From Oxalobacter sp. (lineage in GTDB: Bacteria > Pseudomonadota > Gammaproteobacteria > Burkholderiales > Burkholderiaceae_D), in assembly GCA_017524145.1 (NCBI GenBank), contig JAFWUI010000016.1, positions 1 to 33,315 on the forward strand: a DNA stretch of 33,315 bases, read 5' to 3'. Numbering within the stretch: position 1 is the stretch's first letter; each line of letters opens with the position of its first letter. The translations under genes were made by a program, and so were the position numbers. The notes below the pieces were generated by a model. That model was given only the letters and a program-made list of their open reading frames with translations. It was not told where the DNA came from and made no database searches. Positions 1-6,446 of this stretch are shown piece by piece.

Positions 1-125
1 AAATAACCATGGAATGGATGGCGGAATACAATGAAATCCGCCCACATGAATCGCTTGGGAACCTGCCTCCACGGGCATTTTTGATGAAAAACAGCGGGAA
101 AATCTCTAATTTAAGTTGTGCCTAA
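1..125 (+). CDS. IS3-family transposase, C-terminal fragment
   Basis: The frame is open from the window edge and stops at TAA 123-125. The visible 40 or so residues include WMAEYNEIRPHESLG followed by LPPRAFL. This is the typical end of the IS3 OrfB integrase (rve) domain, where the YN..RPH.SLG segment lies close to the last catalytic Glu. Transposition would need the DDE core and the upstream OrfA, both outside the window, so whether the element is intact cannot be judged. There is no frameshift or stop in the visible part. The end of the coding region sits next to the terminal repeat, as expected for a 3' end. Confidence 0.75.
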   Translation, partial: ITMEWMAEYNEIRPHESLGNLPPRAFLMKNSGKISNLSCA

Positions 126-141
126 AATGGGGAGGTTTACA
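1..141 (+). mobile_element. Right end of an IS3-family insertion sequence (partial)
   Basis: The window opens inside an insertion sequence. Its transposase frame ends at 125, and the following bases finish at about 141 in GGTTTACA. Read on the other strand, the tip begins TGTAAACCTCCCCATTTTAG. IS3-family elements typically begin TG and end CA, and their transposase often stops within or next to the terminal inverted repeat, as here. The left end and the target-site duplication lie outside the window, so the exact boundary is inferred from the TG/CA rule and from the break in the neighbouring exported-protein gene. Confidence 0.7.
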
Positions 142-327
142 TACGCATTTGAATTTAGCTGAAGCAGGGTCACTTACATAAAAGGATATTGCTTTCTCTG
201 CATCTTTGATTATCTTTGACTTGCTTATTCTGCTGGATTTGTTTTTTATTTTTTCCCCAGCACCAAGAGCTTGAGTTGATAGGCTTGCTACTGAAACCAT
301 CAATATTGCTATGAGTAATTTTTTCAT
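106..327 (-). pseudogene. Small exported protein truncated by the IS end
   Basis: Reading leftward from ATG 327 gives MKKLLIAILMVSVASLSTQA, a clear Sec signal peptide with a probable cleavage site near residues 20-23. A short Lys/Ser-rich mature part follows, ending in a stretch with FYVSDPASAKFK. The D-P-x-SAKF pattern resembles small secreted proteins of unknown function in which the strand continues for several tens of residues. Here the frame runs straight into the IS tip: from about position 141 the codons (C-K-P-P-H-F-R and on to the stop at 106) are IS sequence. I therefore read it as a gene that lost its 3' end to the insertion. A promoter lies at 376-403, so the start at 327 is preferred over the in-frame ATG at 369. 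Function is unknown. Confidence 0.6.
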
Positions 328-375
328 ATGTATTTTTAGCAGGGCAGAAGAAAGGGGTGTTGGTGTCACTGTCAG

Positions 376-403
376 ATTATGCGGTGGGATGGAAAGTTGT
401 CAA
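376..403 (-). promoter_or_regulatory. Sigma70-like promoter of the truncated exported protein
   Basis: On the minus strand there is a perfect -35 TTGACA (403-398), a 16-nt spacer and a -10 CATAAT (381-376). Predicted transcription starts near 369, giving a leader of about 40 nt before ATG 327. This is a prediction from the hexamers only. Confidence 0.5.
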
Positions 404-437
404 CGTTCTGTCAGCCATAGTCAGACTGCATCAGGAC

Positions 438-480
438 AAACAAAAAACCACAGACCTGGAAAATCTGTGGTTTTTTGTTT
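438..480 (-). terminator. Strong bidirectional intrinsic terminator
   Basis: A 17-bp perfect stem (438-454 with 464-480) has a 9-nt loop. The outer stem is A/T-rich, so each strand ends in a T-rich run (TGGTTTTTTGTTT). It would end the minus-strand zapB-zapA transcript with its downstream non-coding stretch. It also insulates the small exported-protein gene whose promoter starts just to the left. Confidence 0.8.
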
Positions 481-658
481 CAAGGAACCATAGTTCCTGC
501 TATCTGATACCAGTATTCTTGCAACCTACATTGACCGGGGTATGGAGGTAACGGCAGGCAGTTGACCGACTTAACACCAACACCAATTCCTTGCAGATTC
601 CGGTTTTCCTGTATCCGTTGTCTTTCAAGGAAAGAATTGGGTTGATGCCTATCGTTTT
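481..658 (-). ncRNA. ssrS: Candidate 6S RNA (positional)
   Basis: This is about 180 nt without a credible protein, lying between the zapA stop and the strong terminator at 438-480. In many Proteobacteria the 6S RNA gene lies directly downstream of zapA on the same strand, and 6S RNA is about 180 nt long. Visible local pairing includes GGAAC/GTTCC (around 484-497) and an imperfect long-range pairing between the segments around 521-535 and 593-605. I could not line it up with the conserved 6S closing stem and open bubble, so the call rests on position, size and terminator. If correct, the RNA would bind the sigma70 RNA polymerase holoenzyme. An ordinary zapA 3' untranslated region is the alternative. 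Confidence 0.4.
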
Positions 659-955
659 TTATGACTGGAAGGCAGAGTCGATGATACGCGTCATGGCATC
701 CACTTTCTGACGGAGTTCAGTCAGTGCTGCTTCTGACAGCGGTGCATCAGGCGATTTAAGCGTCAGCAGTTCAGCTGCCATGCTTAGGCAGACCATGACA
801 GCAATACGGTCCGTTCCGCGGATTCTGCCTGCATCACGGATTGCGCGCATTTTCCCATCGACATAGGCGACAGCTTGGCGCAGCTTGCCTTCTTCTTCGT
901 CCCGGCAGGACAGTCGGTAAGCTTGTCCCATAATGGAAACATCGAGTTGGCTCAT
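659..955 (-). CDS. zapA: Cell division protein ZapA
   Basis: This 98-residue protein matches the usual size of ZapA, which binds FtsZ and promotes bundling of its filaments at the division septum. The N-terminal segment [16 protein letters not shown] is the typical ZapA start, where the V-x-I-x-G-x-x-Y strand opens the FtsZ-binding head domain. The second half (about residues 50-98) is a helix fitting the dimer and tetramer coiled coil. The start ATG overlaps the stop of the upstream zapB-like gene by 4 nt (ATGA), so the two are probably translationally coupled. It stops with TAA just before the 6S RNA candidate and the terminator. Confidence 0.93.
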   Translation of the reverse strand: MSQLDVSIMGQAYRLSCRDEEEGKLRQAVAYVDGKMRAIRDAGRIRGTDRIAVMVCLSMAAELLTLKSPDAPLSEAALTELRQKVDAMTRIIDSAFQS

Positions 956-1164
956 GCTGCGTCACCTCCCGTCTCAGCAGGCAGTCTCTCGATGATGGCA
1001 GCAACTTTCTGACGGGCGGTTTCCATCCTTTCAAGCAGTTGTTGTTTTTCCTGTCTGAGGGACTCAGCCTGAGCTTTCAGGGAAGCGTTTTCCTGCTTGA
1101 GTGTCTGTGTCAGTGTAACAAGGCCATTGATTTTTTCGGCGAGTAAATCCAGTTCTGAAATCAT
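952..1164 (-). CDS. zapB: ZapB-like coiled-coil division protein
   Basis: This 70-residue protein is almost entirely heptad-patterned coiled coil: [13 protein letters not shown], then [11 protein letters not shown] and [12 protein letters not shown]. It ends in a short Pro/Gly/Ala tail. Small proteins of this kind directly upstream of zapA in betaproteobacteria are annotated as ZapB or as a ZapB-like family, thought to work with ZapA at the Z-ring. The 4-nt overlap with zapA and the shared strand support a joint role. The name is less certain than that of zapA because coiled coils carry little diagnostic sequence. Confidence 0.75.
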   Translation of the reverse strand: MISELDLLAEKINGLVTLTQTLKQENASLKAQAESLRQEKQQLLERMETARQKVAAIIERLPAETGGDAA

Positions 1165-1211
1165 AGTCGGAAATTCCCTTATTGGTTGCCACGGGTACCT
1201 TGCGGGGATAG

Positions 1212-1240
1212 TTGCATGGCAAGGTTGTGTTGTGTACTAT
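1212..1240 (+). promoter_or_regulatory. Possible sigma70 promoter for cmk
   Basis: TTGCAT (1212-1217), a 17-nt spacer and TACTAT (1235-1240) lie in the divergent zapB/cmk gap. Spacing is ideal but both hexamers match the consensus only in part. Confidence 0.3.
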
Positions 1241-1255
1241 CTATATCGGATTTTA

Positions 1256-1304
1256 CCCTGCCTTTGATGGATATTCTGAATTTTTTTTTAGGCAGGGCTT
1301 TTTT
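1256..1304 (+). promoter_or_regulatory. Terminator-like hairpin in the cmk leader
   Basis: CCCTGCC (1256-1262) pairs with GGCAGGG (1291-1297) across a 28-nt loop and is followed by CTTTTTTC. It sits between the possible promoter at 1212-1240 and the cmk start at 1348. There is no plus-strand gene upstream for it to end, so leader attenuation is conceivable. The loop is long and the stem short. Confidence 0.3.
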
Positions 1305-1347
1305 CAGGTCTGCAGGTTCCAGTCGTTTTCATTTTTGTCTAGTGGTT

Positions 1348-2031
1348 ATGGATTCACAGGAGAATTCCCCTAAAAAAGTAGTTGTCATCACCATTGATGG
1401 CCCAACTGCTTCCGGCAAAGGTACTGTTGCACAACGTGTGGCAGAAAGTCTTGGTTTTCATTATCTGGATTCTGGAGCACTTTACCGTCTGACAGCACTT
1501 TCTGCTTTACAGGCCGACCTGCCGCTTGATGATGTGACTGCCATCGCTGCTTTGGCACAGGAACTGCCCTGTGTTTTCAGGCACGGACGGGTACTGCTTG
1601 CAGGCGAGGATGTGACAGATAAGATCCGGACAGAAGAAGTAGGCAATACAGCTTCAAAGATTGCCGCTTACCAGCCTGTACGTGATGCCTTGAAAGCATT
1701 GCAGGTCAGTTTCCGTCAAGCCCCAGGATTGGTGACAGATGGCAGGGATATGGGAACCGTGATTTTCCCAGATGCTGATTTGAAGGTGTTTCTGACAGCC
1801 GATGTAGCTATCCGTGCTGAAAGACGGTATAAACAGTTGTTGGAAAATGGATTTCCTGCTAATATCGATACTCTTCGCAAAGATTTGGAAGACCGCGATA
1901 AACGTGATTCTGAAAGGAAGTCGTCACCTTTGAGGCCTGCCGCTGATGCAGTGATGTTGGATACGTCATCCTTGGATATCGATGAATCCGTACAGCGGGT
2001 CCTTGATGCTTGCGTAGAGAAAAAGATTTGA
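1348..2031 (+). CDS. cmk: Cytidylate kinase
   Basis: This 227-residue protein is the normal size for Cmk, which phosphorylates CMP and dCMP to the diphosphates using ATP in the cytoplasm. The P-loop is seen as [10 protein letters not shown] (about residues 17-26). Further family signatures are YLDSGALYR and [14 protein letters not shown], which help bind nucleotide. The [16 protein letters not shown] segment is the lid region with the catalytic and phosphate-binding Arg residues. ATG 1348 is preferred because the open frame upstream of it is unrelated to the family. In many relatives aroA precedes cmk; here the divergent zapB-zapA pair does. A terminator and leader hairpins separate it from rpsA. 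Confidence 0.95.
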   Translation: MDSQENSPKKVVVITIDGPTASGKGTVAQRVAESLGFHYLDSGALYRLTALSALQADLPLDDVTAIAALAQELPCVFRHGRVLLAGEDVTDKIRTEEVGNTASKIAAYQPVRDALKALQVSFRQAPGLVTDGRDMGTVIFPDADLKVFLTADVAIRAERRYKQLLENGFPANIDTLRKDLEDRDKRDSERKSSPLRPAADAVMLDTSSLDIDESVQRVLDACVEKKI

Positions 2032-2032
2032 C

Positions 2033-2089
2033 AGCTCCGTCTGGGAGCTTTGTTGGTCCCCAAAAGGCGCAATGTCTTTTGGGTTTTTT
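2033..2089 (+). terminator. cmk terminator
   Basis: A short hairpin AGCTCC/GGAGCT (2033-2049) just after the cmk stop is followed by a stronger one, CCCAAAAG (2059-2066) with CTTTTGGG (2076-2083), then TTTTTT (2084-2089). The second has classic intrinsic-terminator form, suggesting that rpsA is at least partly transcribed separately from cmk. Confidence 0.7.
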
Positions 2090-2097
2090 AACCTGAC

Positions 2098-2121
2098 CCG
2101 GCTGACCTGCAAGGTCACCGG
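2098..2121 (+). promoter_or_regulatory. Hairpin in the rpsA leader
   Basis: CCGG-CTGACCT (2098-2108) pairs with AGGTCA-CCGG (2112-2121), with one bulged base and a tiny loop, ending 20 nt before the rpsA ATG. There is no purine-rich Shine-Dalgarno sequence between it and the start. In E. coli, rpsA also has a weak Shine-Dalgarno and uses leader hairpins for S1-dependent translation and autorepression, so a similar role is plausible here. Confidence 0.4.
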
Positions 2122-2141
2122 CTTTTCGTACTATATTGAAT

Positions 2142-3710
2142 ATGCCTACTGCATCTGTTCCAGAAAAGGAAAGTTTTGCCGCTTTATTTGAAGAATCCCT
2201 CGCACGTCATGACATGCGTTCGGGTGAAGTTATTTCAGCTGAAGTTGTCCGCATCGACCACAATTTTGTAGTTGTCAATGCGGGCTTGAAGTCTGAAGCA
2301 TTCATTCCTATTGATGAATTCAAGAACGACATCGGCGAAATCGAAGTCAATGTCGGTGATTTCGTTTCTGTTGCCATTGAATCCCTTGAAAACGGTTTCG
2401 GTGACACAATCCTGTCCCGTGACAAGGCCAAACGCCTGGCTTCTTGGCTGGCACTTGAAAAAGCCATGGAATCTGGCGAAATCGTTACCGGCGTTGTCAA
2501 CGGCAAGGTCAAGGGAGGCTTGACCGTCCTGACCAATGGCATCCGTGCTTTCCTTCCTGGTTCCCTGGTCGATACCCGCCCAGTGAAAGACACCACCCCT
2601 TATGAAGGCAAGACCCTTGAATTCAAGGTCATCAAACTCGACCGTAAACGTAACAATGTTGTCCTGTCCCGCCGTGCTGTTGTTGAAGCATCTATGGGCG
2701 AAGAACGTGCAAAACTGATGGAAAGCCTGAAGGAAGGTACCATCATCACCGGTATCGTCAAGAACATCACCGACTATGGTGCATTCATTGATTTGGGTGG
2801 TATTGATGGTCTGCTGCACATTACAGACCTGGCATGGCGCCGTGTCCGTCATCCATCTGAAATGCTGACAGTTGGTCAGGAAATCCAGGCAAAAGTCCTG
2901 AAATATGACCAGGAAAAGAACCGTGTTTCCCTGGGCGTCAAGCAGTTGGGCGATGATCCATGGACTGGACTGTCCCGCCGTTATCCTAAAGGTACCCGTC
3001 TGTTTGGAAAGGTCACCAACCTGACCGATTATGGTGCGTTTGTTGAAGTCGAACAGGGTATCGAAGGGTTGGTTCATGTTTCTGAAATGGATTGGACCAA
3101 CAAGAATGTTGCTCCAGGCAAGGTTGTCAAACTGGGTGATGAAGTCGAAGTCATGGTACTTGAAATCGACGAAGAACGCCGCCGCATCAGCCTGGGCATG
3201 AAGCAGTGCAAACCAAATCCATGGGAAGAATTTGCAGAAACCCATAAGAAGGGGGACAAGGTCAAAGGCGCCATCAAGTCCATTACTGACTTTGGTGTTT
3301 TCATCGGACTGCCAGGCAATATCGATGGTTTGGTCCATCTGTCTGACCTGTCTTGGACTGAACCAGGTGAAACAGCTGTCCACAATTTCAAGAAAGGCGA
3401 TGAACTGGAAGCTGTCGTTCTGGCCATTGATGTTGACCGTGAACGCGTTTCCTTGGGCGTCAAGCAGTTGGAAGGCGATCCATTCAGCAATTACATTGCA
3501 ATGAATGAACGTGGTTCCATTGTGACCGGTACTGTCAAATCTGTTGAACCCAAAGGGGCTGTCATCCAGTTGACAGACGATGTCGAAGGTTACCTGCGTG
3601 CTTCTGAAATCTCCAGTGACCGTGTTGAAGATGCGGGATCCCAGCTGAAAGAAGGACAGTCTGTCGATGTGATGATCATCAATATTGACCGTAAGTCCCG
3701 TACCCTGTAG
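2142..3710 (+). CDS. rpsA: Ribosomal protein S1, ended early by an amber codon
   Basis: S1 binds mRNA on the 30S subunit and helps start translation. Starting at ATG 2142 (a TTG lies 6 nt upstream), the frame encodes 522 residues with six S1 repeats. The repeats are marked by phrases such as [41 protein letters not shown] and [21 protein letters not shown]. It stops at TAG 3708-3710, right after NIDRKSRTL. The same frame then continues without interruption for 43 codons to TAA 3840-3842 with a normal S1 ending. An intact protein would be 566 residues. The stop removes the last strand of the sixth S1 repeat and the tail. CAG to TAG would be a one-base change, but the original residue is not known. 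A sequencing error is equally possible. Confidence 0.93.
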   Translation: MPTASVPEKESFAALFEESLARHDMRSGEVISAEVVRIDHNFVVVNAGLKSEAFIPIDEFKNDIGEIEVNVGDFVSVAIESLENGFGDTILSRDKAKRLASWLALEKAMESGEIVTGVVNGKVKGGLTVLTNGIRAFLPGSLVDTRPVKDTTPYEGKTLEFKVIKLDRKRNNVVLSRRAVVEASMGEERAKLMESLKEGTIITGIVKNITDYGAFIDLGGIDGLLHITDLAWRRVRHPSEMLTVGQEIQAKVLKYDQEKNRVSLGVKQLGDDPWTGLSRRYPKGTRLFGKVTNLTDYGAFVEVEQGIEGLVHVSEMDWTNKNVAPGKVVKLGDEVEVMVLEIDEERRRISLGMKQCKPNPWEEFAETHKKGDKVKGAIKSITDFGVFIGLPGNIDGLVHLSDLSWTEPGETAVHNFKKGDELEAVVLAIDVDRERVSLGVKQLEGDPFSNYIAMNERGSIVTGTVKSVEPKGAVIQLTDDVEGYLRASEISSDRVEDAGSQLKEGQSVDVMIINIDRKSRTL

Positions 3711-3842
3711 CTGTCTATCAAAGCCAAGGACCAGCAGGAAACCCAGGCCGCCATCAAGAAGATTCAGGACGATTCTTCCGCAGCTTCTGGCATGACCAGC
3801 CTGGGGGCTCTGTTGAAAGCAAAATTCGACAACAAGCAGTAA
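3711..3842 (+). pseudogene. rpsA: Conserved rpsA 3' end beyond the amber codon
   Basis: This is 43 sense codons in the rpsA frame followed by TAA. The translation begins LSIKAKDQQETQ and ends SLGALLKAKFDNKQ. Both are typical of the C-terminus of proteobacterial S1, where LSIKAKD closes the sixth repeat and LGALLKAK forms the end. There is no start codon or ribosome binding site for separate expression, so it is either the untranslated end of a mutated gene or a readthrough extension. Confidence 0.85.
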
Positions 3843-3854
3843 TCAGGAAAGAAG

Positions 3855-4148
3855 ATGACAAAATCCGAATTGATCATCTCCCTCGCCAACAGCTATCCAC
3901 AGCTGTTGGCAAAAGATGCTGAACTGACGGTAAAAACCATCTTGGAAGCCATGGCTCAGGCTTTGGCGGATGGTAAACGCATTGAAATTCGGGGTTTTGG
4001 CAGTTTTGCACTGAGTGTCCGTCCACCACGGGTTGGGCGCAATCCGCGTTCTGGGGAAAAAGTGATGGTCGCTGAAAAACGCGTACCTCATTTCAAACCT
4101 GGCAAGGAACTGCGGTACCGTGTGGATATGGGCGTCAAGTCAAAATAA
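3855..4148 (+). CDS. ihfB: Integration host factor subunit beta
   Basis: This 97-residue protein of the HU/IHF family pairs with IhfA to bend DNA sharply at specific sites, supporting recombination, replication and sigma54 transcription. The family signature is seen as [22 protein letters not shown] (residues about 43-64), which includes the beta arm whose Pro intercalates in the minor groove. The beginning MTKSELI and the end FKPGKELR are typical of IhfB rather than HU. A ribosome binding site (AGGAAAGAAG) lies just before the ATG, 12 nt after the full-length rpsA end. The order rpsA-ihfB is conserved in Proteobacteria. Confidence 0.95.
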   Translation: MTKSELIISLANSYPQLLAKDAELTVKTILEAMAQALADGKRIEIRGFGSFALSVRPPRVGRNPRSGEKVMVAEKRVPHFKPGKELRYRVDMGVKSK

Positions 4149-4171
4149 TCTGATTTCTTCAGATTCAGCAG

Positions 4172-4200
4172 AAAAGGGTGTCTTTTGGACGCCCTTTTTT
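4172..4200 (+). terminator. ihfB terminator
   Basis: AAAAGGGTGTC (4172-4182) pairs with GACGCCCTTTT (4188-4198) around a 5-nt loop and runs into a T tract. It would separate rpsA-ihfB from lapB. Confidence 0.8.
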
Positions 4201-4307
4201 ATATCGTGAAAACGTTTTTCCTTTAAAATATCTGTTCCTTGGGAATTTTTCTGGAAGGTCAGGCAGGGGTCTGACTGAAAGTCAAGGTTTGTTGATGACA
4301 TCATCTT

Positions 4308-5480
4308 ATGGAATTTGAAGTCTGGTGGTTGGTTGGCATTCCCATTTTCTTTGGTCTTGGATGGGTTGCTGCACGTATTGATATCAAACAGTTGCTGTCT
4401 GAATCCCGCAATTTGCCAAAAGGGTATTTCAAAGGGCTGAATTTCCTGCTGAATGAACAGCCTGACAAGGCGATTGATGCATTCATTGAAATCGTCAAGC
4501 TTGATCCTGAAACAGCTGAGCTGCATTTTGCATTGGGTAATCTTTTCCGCCGCCGGGGGGAAACGGAGCGTGCTATCCGTATGCACCAGAATCTGCTCCT
4601 GCGGCCAGACCTGCCGCAGGAGCAGCAGATGCAGGCACGTTTTGAACTGGGGCAGGATTACCTGAAAGCGGGGTTGCTTGACCGTGCAGAGGATGTTTTC
4701 CAGGAATTGACGGAAACCCCTTATTCCATGCGGGCACGCCGTGCATTGCTGGAGATTTTCCAGCGTGAAAAAGAATGGCGTCAGGCAATCAATGCGGCAG
4801 AAGCGCTTCAGAACATGGGGGCAGGGAACCGGAACCGTCAGGTTGCACAGTTCTATTGTGAACTGGCGGAAAACCAACTGGTCCGGACACATCCTGAAAA
4901 AGCATTGCCTTTGCTTGAGCAGGCATTGACCATAGACAGGATGTGTACCCGTGCGACCATACTGACCGGTGATGCCTGCAAGGCAATGGGGGATATCGAG
5001 AAGGCATTGGATACCTGGCGTAGGGTTGAGAAACAGAATATCCAACATACCATCTTGATTGCCCGCCGCCTGATGGACGGTTATGAAGAAGTCGGACGTC
5101 CAGAAGAGGGGATCAATCTTCTGAAATCGTATCTGACGGAAATCTCTTCCATTGATATACTTGATGTGCTGGTCAAGGCGATGGTGAAACTGCAAGGCGC
5201 AGAGAATGCAAATGCATTGGTGCGGGAAGAGTTGCGTAAGACGCCGACATTGTTGGGGTTGGACCGGTTGCTCGAGGCACAGCTGTTGGTTGTTCCGCCA
5301 GAAGTCCGTCAGGAAATTTCCAATATCCGGACGCTGATCCAGCGTTATGCCCATAAGCTGTCCCATTACAAATGTCATCAGTGTGGGTTTGAGGCGAGGC
5401 AGTTTTACTGGCAATGTCCTGGATGCCATGAATGGGAATCCTATTCACCCAAGCGGGTGGAAGAAGAAAATTTTTCCTGA
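4308..5480 (+). CDS. lapB: Lipopolysaccharide assembly protein LapB (YciM)
   Basis: This 390-residue protein is the usual size for LapB, an inner-membrane protein that controls LPS synthesis by presenting LpxC to the FtsH protease. Residues about 5-23 form one membrane helix (WWLVGIPIFFGLGWVAARID), and the rest faces the cytoplasm. TPR repeats follow (for example DKAIDAFIEIVKLDPETAELHFAL and ERAIRMHQNLL). The C-terminal rubredoxin-like knuckle has CHQCGF and CPGC, giving the four metal-binding Cys. The partner gene lapA, commonly between ihfB and lapB, is missing: the 159-nt gap holds only a terminator. No clear Shine-Dalgarno precedes the ATG. Confidence 0.92.
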   Translation: MEFEVWWLVGIPIFFGLGWVAARIDIKQLLSESRNLPKGYFKGLNFLLNEQPDKAIDAFIEIVKLDPETAELHFALGNLFRRRGETERAIRMHQNLLLRPDLPQEQQMQARFELGQDYLKAGLLDRAEDVFQELTETPYSMRARRALLEIFQREKEWRQAINAAEALQNMGAGNRNRQVAQFYCELAENQLVRTHPEKALPLLEQALTIDRMCTRATILTGDACKAMGDIEKALDTWRRVEKQNIQHTILIARRLMDGYEEVGRPEEGINLLKSYLTEISSIDILDVLVKAMVKLQGAENANALVREELRKTPTLLGLDRLLEAQLLVVPPEVRQEISNIRTLIQRYAHKLSHYKCHQCGFEARQFYWQCPGCHEWESYSPKRVEEENFS

Positions 5481-5522
5481 TTGGCAATTGAACCTTTATT
5501 TTCGATTTCAACAAGTCATATC

Positions 5523-6446
5523 ATGAGCAGCAAATCAGCAGGACCTTATATCCTGATTGTCGGTGATGTCATGCTTGACCGTTACTGGTTTGGCGATGTA
5601 AACCGTATTTCGCCAGAGGCGCCGGTTCCGGTTGTCTTGATCAACCGCAATGAAGAACGTTTGGGTGGTGCTGCCAATGTTGCCCGTAATGTTGCTGCAC
5701 TGGGGGCAGATTGCAGCCTGATGGGGATTGTCGGTGATGATGAGGCCGGCATGATTGTTGAGAGTTTGTTGAATGAGGCGGAAATTGTCCCCCATCTCCA
5801 TGTTGCTGAAGAAATCTCGACAATTGTAAAGCTCCGTGTCATCGGTCGTCAGCAGCAGCTGCTACGGCTTGATTTTGAAAAACGTCCCCCGCAGGATGTC
5901 CTTGACAATGCGATGCGGCATTACAGGACATTGCTGGCTTCGCATGATATTGTGGTTTTTTCTGATTATGGCAAAGGGGCATTGGATAATGTTGCAGGGA
6001 TGATTGCCGCAGCTAAAGCGGCTGGTAAAACCACATTGGTTGATCCGAAAGGTGAAGATTTCACCAGATACCGGGGGGCAACATTCTTGACGCCGAATAA
6101 ATCAGAACTCCGGCAGGTGGTCGGCAGTTGGCAGGATGAAGAAGAATTGGCTGAAAAAGCCCGTAACCTGCGTAGGCAACTTGATATCGAGTGGCTTTTG
6201 TTGACCCGTTCTGAAGAAGGGATGTCTCTGTTTGGTGAAAAAGAAACCATCCATATTCCAACAGTTGCCCGGGAAGTCTTCGATGTTTCAGGTGCAGGGG
6301 ATACGGTCATTGCGGCATTGGCAACCATGTTGGGTTATGGCAAGCCGGTTGCTGAGGCAATCGACATTGCCAACAGGGCAGCTGGCATTGTTGTTGGTAA
6401 ACTGGGGACCGCAACAGTGACTGCTGAAGAACTCTTTCCTCAGTAA
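5523..6446 (+). CDS. hldA: D-glycero-beta-D-manno-heptose-7-phosphate kinase
   Basis: This 307-residue PfkB-type sugar kinase phosphorylates heptose 7-phosphate at C1 for the inner core of LPS. Visible signatures are VGDVMLDRYWFGDV and ISPEAPVPV near the start, RLGGAANVARNVAALG (PfkB signature 1), and FDVSGAGDTVIAALA (PfkB signature 2 with the catalytic Asp). It ends after the kinase domain, so it is the single-domain HldA/RfaE1 type rather than the bifunctional HldE with an adenylyltransferase domain. The ATG at 5523 fits the family start; a TTG at 5481 would add an unlikely 14-residue extension. It lies 42 nt after lapB and probably shares its transcript. Confidence 0.92.
   Translation: MSSKSAGPYILIVGDVMLDRYWFGDVNRISPEAPVPVVLINRNEERLGGAANVARNVAALGADCSLMGIVGDDEAGMIVESLLNEAEIVPHLHVAEEISTIVKLRVIGRQQQLLRLDFEKRPPQDVLDNAMRHYRTLLASHDIVVFSDYGKGALDNVAGMIAAAKAAGKTTLVDPKGEDFTRYRGATFLTPNKSELRQVVGSWQDEEELAEKARNLRRQLDIEWLLLTRSEEGMSLFGEKETIHIPTVAREVFDVSGAGDTVIAALATMLGYGKPVAEAIDIANRAAGIVVGKLGTATVTAEELFPQ

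Noticed and set aside
311-551. Two short plus-strand open frames near 311-551
   Set aside because: They run across the strong terminator and the minus-strand signal peptide gene, have no ribosome binding site and no protein-like composition.
2235-3383. A 382-codon open frame antisense to rpsA
   Set aside because: It lies wholly opposite a strongly conserved gene, shows no domain or ribosome binding site, and reflects codon bias of the real strand.
3708-3710. Genome-wide reassignment of TAG to an amino acid
   Set aside because: TAG ends clc (17243-17245) and the second Cys-rich protein (13319-13321) at sensible lengths, so a general code change is not supported; local readthrough remains possible.
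4140-5429. A 429-codon open frame antisense to lapB
   Set aside because: Its product is Cys/His/Gln-rich with no recognisable motif and it covers a clear lapB; a shadow frame.
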